DNA of 64,000 bases from Clostridioides difficile (GTDB lineage Bacteria; Bacillota; Clostridia; Peptostreptococcales; Peptostreptococcaceae): contig CP103804.1 in NCBI GenBank assembly GCA_024919175.1, positions 2,108,001-2,172,000 of the forward strand, given 5' to 3'. A program made the position numbers and the translations under genes. Below, piece after piece: positions 42,998 through 51,217 of the stretch. Below the pieces are notes generated by a model that had not been told where the DNA came from, did no database searches, and saw only the letters and a list, made by a program, of their open reading frames with translations. Every line of letters begins with the position of its first letter. The first letter of the stretch is position 1.

Positions 42998-44005
42998 ATG
43001 AAATTAAAATTAGATTCATCCAAATTCAATGAAGGTCTGAATTCCCTAAAAAAAGACTACAGAATATTTGCACCAGTCATGATACCATTTAAAGGTACTT
43101 TTTCAGATACTGACATGATAAGATACAAAGAAGTAAGCACTTTTGAAGAAATGGAATTTGCTCAAAAATCAAACTTTTCACCAAAAGAAGTAGTGCTTTC
43201 TATCAATCAAGTCTTATTTTACTTTACTGAAAAAGAATTTAAGGAAAGCGATTTAGACAATAAAAAGATTTTAATTTTTCTAAGAGCTTGTGACATAAAT
43301 GGAATAAAGAGACTAGATGAAATATATTTAAATAATGGAGAAGAAAAAGATTATTTTTATAAACATATTAGAGGAAAAATAAAATTTGCACTTGTAGGAT
43401 GTAAAGAAAGTTTTAGAAATTGTTTTTGTGTAAGTATGGATTCTAATAAAACTGATAACTATTCACTTGGATTGAATATAGAAGGAGAAACATTGTACTT
43501 AGATATAAAAGATAATGAATTTGAAGTATTCAATGGAGAGGTAGCAGAATTTAATGTCAGTCATGTAACGGAAAATTTAATTTCTGTAGATGTACCAGAA
43601 AATATTGATTCTAATGAGATTATAGGAAATCCAATATGGGATGAATATGATACAAGATGTATTGGATGTGGAAGATGTAACTTTGTATGTCCAACATGCT
43701 CATGCTTTACAATGCAGGATATTTTTTATAAGGAAAATGAAAATGTAGGTGAAAGAAGAAGAGTTTGGGCTTCATGTCAAGTAGATGGATATACAGATAT
43801 AGCAGGTGGAAATTCTTTCAGAAAAAAACAAGGAGAAAGAATGAGATTTAAAACTATGCATAAAATAAATGATTTCAAAAAAAGATTTGGATATAACATG
43901 TGTGTTGGATGTGGAAGATGTGATGATGCCTGTCCGCAATATATATCATTTTCAAAATGTATAGAAAAAATAAATGATTTAGTAACTAGTAAGGAGGAGA
44001 TATAA
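42998..44005 (+). CDS. asrA: Anaerobic sulfite reductase subunit A
   Basis: This 335-residue iron-sulfur subunit passes electrons toward the catalytic subunit. It has two 4Fe-4S ferredoxin motifs: CIGCGRCNFVCPTCSCF near 219 and CVGCGRCDDACPQY near 299. The frame is open from a GTG at 42989, but AAAGGTG fits ATG 42998. It opens the asrABC-FNT operon behind a Crp-type palindrome. The complex reduces sulfite to sulfide during anaerobic growth. Confidence 0.95.
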   Translation: MKLKLDSSKFNEGLNSLKKDYRIFAPVMIPFKGTFSDTDMIRYKEVSTFEEMEFAQKSNFSPKEVVLSINQVLFYFTEKEFKESDLDNKKILIFLRACDINGIKRLDEIYLNNGEEKDYFYKHIRGKIKFALVGCKESFRNCFCVSMDSNKTDNYSLGLNIEGETLYLDIKDNEFEVFNGEVAEFNVSHVTENLISVDVPENIDSNEIIGNPIWDEYDTRCIGCGRCNFVCPTCSCFTMQDIFYKENENVGERRRVWASCQVDGYTDIAGGNSFRKKQGERMRFKTMHKINDFKKRFGYNMCVGCGRCDDACPQYISFSKCIEKINDLVTSKEEI

Positions 44006-44797
44006 ATGAACTCATATATACCAGTGAGTGCAAAAATACTAGATATAGTTAAACATACTGATAAAGAATGGACATTTAGAGTAAATTGCGATACAAAAGG
44101 TGTACTGCCTGGAAAATTCTATGAAATCTCTATACCTAAATATGGTGAAAGTCCAATATCAGTATCAGGATATGGAGAAGATTATATTGATTTTACAATA
44201 AGAAATGTAGGTAAAGTTACTAGTGAATTATTCAATTACAAAGAAGGGGATTCGTTTTTTATAAGAGGTCCTTATGGAAATGGATTTGATGTATCTTTAT
44301 ATGAAGGAAGAGAAATCGTAGTAGTAGCAGGAGGAAGTGCATTAGCTCCTGTAAGAGGAATAGTTGAATATTTTTATAATAACAAAGATAAGTGTGAAAA
44401 GTTTAAATTAATAGTCGGATTTAAATCACCAAAAGATGTTCTATTTGCAGATGATTTAAAAAGATGGAGTGAAAAACTGGATATTTTAGTTACTGTAGAT
44501 GGAGCTGATGAGGATTATAGTGGAAATGTAGGCTTAGTAACAAAATATATTCCAGATTTAGATATAAAAGACATAAATAATACTTCTGCAATTGTAGTTG
44601 GACCTCCAATGATGATGAAATTTACAGTAGGAGAGTTTTTAAAAAGAGATTTAGAAGAAAAAAATATTTGGGTTTCTTATGAAAGAAAAATGTGTTGTGG
44701 AATAGGAAAATGTGGACACTGTAAGATGGATGATACTTATATATGTTTAGATGGACCAGTATTTGATTATTCATATGCTAAAAATCTTATTGATTAG
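44006..44797 (+). CDS. asrB: Anaerobic sulfite reductase subunit B (FAD/NAD-binding)
   Basis: This 263-residue flavoprotein accepts electrons from NADH. It has a ferredoxin-reductase fold: FAD-binding region KFYEISIPKYGESPISVSG, the NAD-site VVVAGGSALAPVRGIVEY near 110, and a C-terminal cysteine cluster KMCCGIGKCGHCKMDDTYIC that binds a 2Fe-2S centre in the DHOD electron-transfer subunit family. It starts immediately after the asrA stop behind AAGGAGGAG. Confidence 0.95.
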   Translation: MNSYIPVSAKILDIVKHTDKEWTFRVNCDTKGVLPGKFYEISIPKYGESPISVSGYGEDYIDFTIRNVGKVTSELFNYKEGDSFFIRGPYGNGFDVSLYEGREIVVVAGGSALAPVRGIVEYFYNNKDKCEKFKLIVGFKSPKDVLFADDLKRWSEKLDILVTVDGADEDYSGNVGLVTKYIPDLDIKDINNTSAIVVGPPMMMKFTVGEFLKRDLEEKNIWVSYERKMCCGIGKCGHCKMDDTYICLDGPVFDYSYAKNLID

Positions 44798-44809
44798 GGG
44801 GTGGAGTTT

Positions 44810-45781
44810 GTGATAAGAGATTTAAATACTAAAAAAGTAATGAAAAATGCTTACAGAATTACAAAAACAAAATATAAAACTTCTTTAAGAGTTAGAGTAC
44901 CAGGAGGTCTTATTGACCCTGAAAGTTTAATCACAGTTTCTAAGATTGCAAATGAATATGGCAATGGTCAGATACATATAACTACAAGACAAGGCTTTGA
45001 AATCTTAGGAATAGATATGGAAGATATGGAGGAAATAAACAATATCATACAACCTGTTATTGAAAAGATGAATATAAATCAAAATGAGAAAAATGCAGGC
45101 TATCCAGCAGCAGGAACAAGAAATATAGCTGCCTGTATAGGTAATAAAGTCTGTCCAAAAGCACAGTATAATACAACTGAATTTGCAAAAAAAATAGAAA
45201 AAGCAATCTTTCCAAATGATTTGCATTTTAAAGTAGCATTGACAGGATGTCCAAATGACTGTATAAAAGCTAGAATGAATGACTTTGGAATCATAGGAAT
45301 GACATTGCCACTATATGAAAAAGATAGATGTGTAAATTGTGGAGCGTGTGTAAAAAAATGTTCAAAACTATCTGTTGGAGCATTAAAAACAGAAAATAAT
45401 AAAGTAGTGAGAGATGGAGATAAGTGCATAGGCTGTGGAGAATGCGTGCTGAATTGCCCAACAAATGCATGGACTAGAGATGAAAAAAAATACTATAGAT
45501 TAGCTATAATGGGTAGAACAGGAAAGAAAAATCCAAGACTAGCAGAAGATTTTCTTTTATGGGCAGATGAAGACAATATAATAAAAATAATACTTAATAC
45601 TTACAAATATGTGGAACAATATATAGATAGAGATGCACCAGGAGGGAAAGAACATATAGGATATATAATTGACAGGACTGGATTCATGGAATTTAAAAAA
45701 TGGGCACTTGAAGGTGTACAATTTGAAGAAATAACTAAAGTACATGAAAATATATACTGGAGTGGTGTTAAATATCTGTAA
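44810..45781 (+). CDS. asrC: Anaerobic sulfite reductase subunit C (siroheme)
   Basis: This 323-residue catalytic subunit reduces sulfite with siroheme and iron-sulfur clusters. The siroheme/4Fe-4S cysteines are in ACIGNKVCPKAQ and TGCPNDCIKA. Two added ferredoxin motifs are CVNCGACVKKC and CIGCGECVLNC. NGQIHITTRQGFE is the substrate-binding nitrite/sulfite reductase half-domain. A GTG at 44801 is also in frame, but GGGGGTGGAG favours the GTG at 44810. It follows asrB by 12 nt. Confidence 0.95.
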   Translation: MIRDLNTKKVMKNAYRITKTKYKTSLRVRVPGGLIDPESLITVSKIANEYGNGQIHITTRQGFEILGIDMEDMEEINNIIQPVIEKMNINQNEKNAGYPAAGTRNIAACIGNKVCPKAQYNTTEFAKKIEKAIFPNDLHFKVALTGCPNDCIKARMNDFGIIGMTLPLYEKDRCVNCGACVKKCSKLSVGALKTENNKVVRDGDKCIGCGECVLNCPTNAWTRDEKKYYRLAIMGRTGKKNPRLAEDFLLWADEDNIIKIILNTYKYVEQYIDRDAPGGKEHIGYIIDRTGFMEFKKWALEGVQFEEITKVHENIYWSGVKYL

Positions 45782-45838
45782 ATAATAAGAATATTATATT
45801 TAAATAAATTATAAATTTAATAGAAGGAAGAGGGAATT

Positions 45839-46624
45839 ATGCATAAAGAAACTTTGGATAAATTAACTAATGCAGCTATAAATAAAATAAATTTATTAAA
45901 TACAAGTAAGATAAAATATTTAGTGTCTTCTGCTTTTGCAGGACTTTATGTAGGTATTGGTATACTTTTGATATTTACTATTGGAGGGATTTTGACAGAT
46001 GCAGGTTCTCCTATGACAAAGATAATGATGGGGTTATCGTTTGCAGTAGCACTTAGTTTAGTTGTAATGACAGGAACAGAACTATTTACTGGAAATAATA
46101 TGGTAATGTCTGCAGGTATGCTAAATAAAGGGGTAAGTATAAAAGATACTTCTAAAATATGGATATATAGTTGGGTAGGAAATTTAATAGGAGCTTTAAT
46201 TTTAGGTATAATGTTTGTAGGAACTGGTTTAGTAGATAAAGGTCCTGTAGCAGAATTTTTTGCAACTACAGCATCAGCTAAAGCATCTATGCCATTTATG
46301 TCTCTTTTCTTTAGAGGAGTTTTGTGTAATATCTTAGTTTGTGTTTCAGTTTTATGTTCATTTAGAACTAATAACGATAGTGCAAAAATAATTATGATAT
46401 TCCTATGTTTATTTGCTTTCATAACATCAGGTTTTGAGCATAGTGTGGCAAATATGACAATCTATAGTGTTTCATTATTTTCTCCAACAATTCAAACAGT
46501 TAGTATTGGAGGGGCTATTTATAATTTAGTAGCTGTAACACTTGGAAACATTGTTGGAGGAGCTTTATTTATGGGGCTTGGTACTTATATACTAGGTAAA
46601 GAAAAAATTAAACAAGTTTGCTAG
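45839..46624 (+). CDS. FNT-family channel, probable hydrosulfide channel
   Basis: This 261-residue protein has six membrane segments with FNT features (TGTELFTGNNMVMSAG, WVGNLIGALILGIMF, GFEHSVANM). It sits 57 nt after asrC with no terminator between, so it belongs to the sulfite reductase operon. A C. difficile FNT protein encoded with asrABC has been described as a hydrosulfide ion channel (HSC/FNT3). This gene fits that description and would export the HS- made by AsrABC. Formate or nitrite transport is the alternative. Confidence 0.9.
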   Translation: MHKETLDKLTNAAINKINLLNTSKIKYLVSSAFAGLYVGIGILLIFTIGGILTDAGSPMTKIMMGLSFAVALSLVVMTGTELFTGNNMVMSAGMLNKGVSIKDTSKIWIYSWVGNLIGALILGIMFVGTGLVDKGPVAEFFATTASAKASMPFMSLFFRGVLCNILVCVSVLCSFRTNNDSAKIIMIFLCLFAFITSGFEHSVANMTIYSVSLFSPTIQTVSIGGAIYNLVAVTLGNIVGGALFMGLGTYILGKEKIKQVC

Positions 46625-46635
46625 ATAAATCTTAT

Positions 46636-46690
46636 AACTCTCTCAATAAGTACAAATATTGTATTATTGAGAGAGTTGTTTTTAATTTTT
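46636..46690 (+). terminator. Terminator of the asr operon
   Basis: AACTCTCTCAATA pairs perfectly with TATTGAGAGAGTT across a 16-nt loop, followed by G-TTTTT. Confidence 0.85.
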
Positions 46691-46888
46691 TGAAAAATAT
46701 TTGAAAGAAAAAAAGTATGAGGGCATATGAATATATATAATATACATTGTCATAAAAGTTCAACAATATATGAATTAAAATTAGAATTATAAATAAAAAG
46801 TTAGAATCCTCACGTAGAAAAGACGATTTTGAATACGATAATAAGTGTGATAAAATTGACTTTGTTGAAATTTTTAAGGGGGTATTTG

Positions 46889-48907
46889 ATGACAAAAAAA
46901 TTAATAATATCAAAAACTAAATTGTTTATTTTTATAATAGCATTTATATCTGCATTTATAGCTTTCTTTGGAAGTAAAAATACACTTATAGGTGTGGCTA
47001 TAGTAACAGCTATGCTAATGCTTTTGGAAAGGGATTTAACTATTTCTCCAATTAAAAATTTACTAAAATACTTGGTAATAAACGTGATGTTAGGAATACT
47101 ATCATTTTTTGCAGTACAAAATATGTATTTAGGAATTTTATTAAATTTTATAGCATTATTTATAATAGGATATTTATTTAGTTATGACTTGAAAAGGGCT
47201 GTATATGTACCTTTTGGTCTTATGTATATATTTATGATAAGTATACCTGTAGGATTAAGTGAACTTCCTATAAGATTATCGGCTTTAGCTAGTGGTTCAC
47301 TTGTCATAATGATTGCCCAATTTGTTATGAATAGAAATAGAATGAAAAAAATTGGTGATAAAGAATTAATATCTATATGTGATGAGTTGTTGGAAAAAGT
47401 AAATCTTTTAAAAAATATTATGAACAATGATAATTCTGTAAGCAAGTCTAATATGAGAAAAATAGATAGCTGTAATTACACAATAAATTCTATATCAAAA
47501 GGTCTTAAAATGGTTATATTTGATAATAGAAAAGACGACTTTTTTATTAGTATTAAAGGAATGGATATAATAAATATCTTATTTTCATTAGAAAGAATAA
47601 ATTTAATATTAGATAGATATAAAACAGATACTAAGGAATTTGAGGATGAAGACATAAAAAATATCTTAGAAGAAAGTAGTACAAATAGTAAAGAAGATGT
47701 TTTAATTGTAGTATCTAAAGAAGTAAATTATATCAAGATGTGCTTAGAAAATAAAGATAAGATAACTGATAAAGAAATACTTGGATTTAGAGATTATGTT
47801 GTCGCTCAAGATACTAAAAATATAAATCTGAAAGAAATTTACAGTGTTTTAGAAAATCTATATGAATTTTTATTAGAGTACAAAAAGGTAAAATCAAAAA
47901 AAGAAAAAAGAGTTGAAAGAAAAATAAAGATACCACGTGAATTTAAAAGAATATCAATATATAAGCAACATTTTAATTTAAAATCTATAAGATTTTCTTA
48001 TGCAATAAAAATCGCTTTGGCTACAGCAATCTCAGGTTTTATTATGGATTATTTTCACTTAAAAGATGGAAGATGGATAATGTTAACTGTGTTTTCATTA
48101 ACACAACCTTATGCAGAGAATTGTTTGCAGAAATCTAGAAAAAGAATAGAAGGTACACTAGTAGGAGCAGTAATATTTATTGTTTCATTTTCAATAATAA
48201 AGGATAACACATTAAGGTCATTAATAGTACTTTTAGCAGGATATATAAACTCATATGTAGTTGATTATAGAAAACTGATAGTGTGTGTAACTGTTTCAGC
48301 TCTTGGTTCAGCAGCAGTTATGGGAGACCCAAATGTTTTAACTATGAGTAGAATTTCATATGTGGTATTAGGTGCAATTATTGCATTAATAATAAATAAA
48401 TTTATTTTACCATATGATGCAAAAATGGGGTATCAACATGTTATAGATGTGTATAAAGGTATAGTTAAAAATATAATTAATGAAGTTAATAAATCTATTG
48501 AAAACTCAACCGATGTTCATTATATAAAGAATCTATTATTAGTACCATCACTTATTGAAGATAGACTTATGTTGATAAATACTATATACAAAGATGAACA
48601 TCAAGATGCTTTCTTAGACAATCAACAATTACTAATAAGTAATATGTATAATTTATATATAAATGTCAAAAAGAATAATGTTAGAGATGAAGATGTAGAA
48701 AGAATATTGAGAGATACTAGTTACATCTCAAATTATGATGCTGATAAATATGATGAAGGAAGAAGTGTAATTTTAGATAGTATTGAAAATACAGTAAGTT
48801 TGGGCGATAAAATAATTTGTCTAAATTTACTTCAAACTTTAAACGGTGTAAGAGAAATGTATAGAATAAGTGATATCAGTAAAATATTAGTGCAAGAAGT
48901 TGCATAG
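46889..48907 (+). CDS. FUSC-family membrane protein (aromatic acid exporter-like)
   Basis: This 672-residue protein has an N-terminal block of about five membrane segments (residues 8-145), a cytoplasmic helical middle (150-365) and a second membrane block (near 370-510) with the FUSC motif DGRWIMLTVFSLTQPYAENCLQKSRKRIEGT. It ends in a cytoplasmic helical domain. FUSC proteins export aromatic acids or related toxic compounds in other bacteria; no substrate is evident here. The frame is open from TTG 46829, but AAGGGGG places the start at ATG 46889. The 264-nt upstream gap holds the asr terminator and AT-rich sequence with no clear promoter. Confidence 0.82.
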   Translation: MTKKLIISKTKLFIFIIAFISAFIAFFGSKNTLIGVAIVTAMLMLLERDLTISPIKNLLKYLVINVMLGILSFFAVQNMYLGILLNFIALFIIGYLFSYDLKRAVYVPFGLMYIFMISIPVGLSELPIRLSALASGSLVIMIAQFVMNRNRMKKIGDKELISICDELLEKVNLLKNIMNNDNSVSKSNMRKIDSCNYTINSISKGLKMVIFDNRKDDFFISIKGMDIINILFSLERINLILDRYKTDTKEFEDEDIKNILEESSTNSKEDVLIVVSKEVNYIKMCLENKDKITDKEILGFRDYVVAQDTKNINLKEIYSVLENLYEFLLEYKKVKSKKEKRVERKIKIPREFKRISIYKQHFNLKSIRFSYAIKIALATAISGFIMDYFHLKDGRWIMLTVFSLTQPYAENCLQKSRKRIEGTLVGAVIFIVSFSIIKDNTLRSLIVLLAGYINSYVVDYRKLIVCVTVSALGSAAVMGDPNVLTMSRISYVVLGAIIALIINKFILPYDAKMGYQHVIDVYKGIVKNIINEVNKSIENSTDVHYIKNLLLVPSLIEDRLMLINTIYKDEHQDAFLDNQQLLISNMYNLYINVKKNNVRDEDVERILRDTSYISNYDADKYDEGRSVILDSIENTVSLGDKIICLNLLQTLNGVREMYRISDISKILVQEVA

Positions 48908-48934
48908 TTGTCTAATCTAATTAAATTATGTAAT

Positions 48935-48975
48935 AAGTCATAGCTTTAAAACAAAGTATATGACTTTTTCTTTTA
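48935..48975 (+). terminator. Intrinsic terminator after the FUSC gene
   Basis: AAGTCATA pairs with TATGACTT across a 16-nt loop, followed by T-rich sequence. Confidence 0.75.
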
Positions 48976-49132
48976 TACAAGGTTAAAAGAAAATAGTATA
49001 TTAAAAACAAGAATCATATATTTATGAATTTTGTGTGAAAAAGGTTAAAATATTGATTTTTTTCATTAGTTGAAAAAACAATTTACTTAGGATAAACTAT
49101 AATAGTATTCAAATATTATGGGGGTTAGATTT

Positions 49133-49990
49133 ATGAGTAAAGATGTAAAGGTAAAGCGTAATAAGAAATATGATACATTTAGTATAACTATGGAACTTGA
49201 AAGACCTTTACTTTATGATGAGGTTGAAAACGAAGATGATAAAAATGATAATAGAAAATTTAATATAAAAAAGAAAATATTCATGGGAATAGGTATACTA
49301 TTTGTATTGGTTCTGCTTAGTTTTTTCATATGGATAAACAAAACATATGAACCTCAAAAACTAGCAAAAGAAGCATTAGTTAGTAATAGTAAAGTAGAGG
49401 TAACCATAAATGAAAATATTTCATTTACACCTAAGGGTAGAAAAGTTTCTAAAGGTCTAATTTTTTATCCAGGAGCTAAAGTAGAAATTGAATCATATGC
49501 ACCACTTGCAAGAAAAATAGCAGAAAGTGGATATGAAGTGGTAATTGTAAAAATGCCATTTAATCTAGCTATACTTGGAACTAATAAAGCGCAGAAAGTT
49601 ATGGATTCTTACAATAATATAGAACATTGGGTAATAGGGGGTCACTCATTAGGTGGAGTTGCTGCATCTAATTTTGCACGTGACAATAAATTAATTGATG
49701 GAGTTGTATTTTTATCTTCTTATCCAATGGGCAATGAGCTAAAGCAGTTAGGCAAAAAGGTTATATCTATATGGGGAAGTAAAGATGGAGTAGTTAATTT
49801 TAAAAACCTTATAGAAGCAAAAGAAAAACTTCCTGATGATACAACTTATGTTGAAATTGAAGGTGGAAATCATGCACAATTTGGAGATTATGGAAAACAA
49901 AAAGGAGATAATGATGCTATTATAAGCCAAGAAAAACAGCTTAAGATTACTACAAATAGTATTATTAAATTTTTAAAGAATATATCTTAA
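49133..49990 (+). CDS. Membrane-anchored alpha/beta hydrolase
   Basis: This 285-residue protein has a basic cytoplasmic N-terminus, one membrane anchor (about 44-66, IFMGIGILFVLVLLSFFIW) and an extracytoplasmic alpha/beta hydrolase domain. The nucleophile elbow is GGHSLGG, the acid is probably in IWGSKDGVVN and the His in GGNHAQFGDYG. It could be an esterase, lipase or dienelactone hydrolase-like enzyme acting at the cell surface; no substrate is evident. GGGGGT selects ATG 49133 over the in-frame ATG 49118. TATAAT lies at 49098-49103. Confidence 0.83.
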   Translation: MSKDVKVKRNKKYDTFSITMELERPLLYDEVENEDDKNDNRKFNIKKKIFMGIGILFVLVLLSFFIWINKTYEPQKLAKEALVSNSKVEVTINENISFTPKGRKVSKGLIFYPGAKVEIESYAPLARKIAESGYEVVIVKMPFNLAILGTNKAQKVMDSYNNIEHWVIGGHSLGGVAASNFARDNKLIDGVVFLSSYPMGNELKQLGKKVISIWGSKDGVVNFKNLIEAKEKLPDDTTYVEIEGGNHAQFGDYGKQKGDNDAIISQEKQLKITTNSIIKFLKNIS

Positions 49991-50087
49991 ATAAAAGCTT
50001 GAAGTTTATAATATATATAAAGTATTATTTTAAGTAAAGATTATTAATATAATAAAATTAAGAGTTGATTACAAGGGGGATTTTAAT

Positions 50088-50957
50088 ATGGAATATGATA
50101 TGCCACTTTATAGACCACCAAGTGAGGCTTATAGTCTTATAATACAAGTCACACTAGGATGTTCTCATAATAAATGTACATTTTGTAGCATGTACAAATC
50201 AAAGAAGTTTAAAATAAAACCATTAGAAGTAATAAAAAATGAAATTGATATATTTAGAAGACATTATAAAAATGTAGACAGAATATTTTTGGCAGATGGA
50301 GATGCATTGATAATACCAATGGAAAAATTAAGAGATATAATATTATATATAAAAGAAGTTTTTCCAGAATGTGAAAGAATTACTCTATATGGTTCTCCTA
50401 AGTCTATAGAGAAAAAAACTGATGATGAACTTAAAGAGTTAAAAAAGCTTGGTGTTAAGATGATTTATTTAGGACTTGAAAGTGGAAATGATGAGGTATT
50501 AGAAGACATTAAAAAGGGATTTAGCAGTGAACAACTGATAAAAGTTGGTAGAAAAGTTAAGAAAAATGGTATCAAATTATCAGCTACTGTAATAGCAGGC
50601 CTTGGAGGAACTAAAAAAACACATCAACATGGAGCTGATACAGGAAAAATGCTAGGAGCAATTTCACCAGATTATGTAGGTGTATTGAGCTTAATGGTAG
50701 AACCTAATACTGAGCTTTACGATTTACTTCAATCAGGTGAATTTACAGTATTGGAAGATAAGGCTGTGTTACAAGAAATTAAAGAAATGATAAAAAATAT
50801 AGATACCAATGAAAAAGTTGTATTTAGAAGTAATCATGCCTCTAATTATGTTAACTTAAAAGGAATATTACCTGAGGATAAACAACGTCTGATTGATGAG
50901 ATAGATTATTATCTAAGTAACTTAAAATTAAAAAGAGAAGAATATAGAAGACTGTAA
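50088..50957 (+). CDS. Radical SAM protein with CX4CX2C cluster motif
   Basis: This 289-residue radical SAM enzyme has its cluster motif at residues 25-33, CSHNKCTFC, which is CX4CX2C rather than the usual CX3CX2C. Barrel motifs FLADGDAL, ITLYGSPKSI and YLGLESGNDEVLEDIKKG follow. The family is widespread in Clostridia but its reaction is unknown to me. It is a single-gene unit behind GGGGGAT and followed by a strong terminator. Confidence 0.82.
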   Translation: MEYDMPLYRPPSEAYSLIIQVTLGCSHNKCTFCSMYKSKKFKIKPLEVIKNEIDIFRRHYKNVDRIFLADGDALIIPMEKLRDIILYIKEVFPECERITLYGSPKSIEKKTDDELKELKKLGVKMIYLGLESGNDEVLEDIKKGFSSEQLIKVGRKVKKNGIKLSATVIAGLGGTKKTHQHGADTGKMLGAISPDYVGVLSLMVEPNTELYDLLQSGEFTVLEDKAVLQEIKEMIKNIDTNEKVVFRSNHASNYVNLKGILPEDKQRLIDEIDYYLSNLKLKREEYRRL

Positions 50958-51020
50958 AATTTAAATATTATTAATATATATGTGTAGATGTAAAATATTT
51001 AAATTATATAGATTTTAAGT

Positions 51021-51071
51021 AATCATGCTACATTAATAGAGTATCACTATTAATGTAGCATGATTTTTTTG
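51021..51071 (+). terminator. Strong intrinsic terminator after the radical SAM gene
   Basis: An 18-bp perfect stem (AATCATGCTACATTAATA with its complement at 51048-51065), 9-nt loop, T7 tail. Confidence 0.9.
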
Positions 51072-51154
51072 TTAAGGCATATAATCATAAAATCATAGAA
51101 AAAATCTATCAATAATGATAAAAATATGCACTGGTTTAATAGATTTCTAGACAT

Positions 51155-51160
51155 TATAAT
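51155..51160 (+). promoter_or_regulatory. Candidate -10 of the OYE-type reductase gene
   Basis: TATAAT about 58 nt before the start codon; the -35 region is weak. Confidence 0.4.
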
Positions 51161-51217
51161 AGAGACATAAATTTAAATTACAAAAACTATAAACATAAAA
51201 TGTGTGGAGGAATAGAA

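Noticed and set aside
45946..46422. 158-codon minus-strand frame opposite the FNT channel gene
   Set aside because: It mirrors the membrane protein codons and has no ribosome site.
46829..46888. Extended N-terminus of the FUSC protein from a TTG
   Set aside because: No ribosome site precedes the TTG, while AAGGGGG is correctly placed for ATG 46889.
51000..51080. Possible CRISPR or repeat array in the AT-rich palindrome
   Set aside because: It is a single terminator stem; no repeated unit with spacers was seen here or elsewhere.
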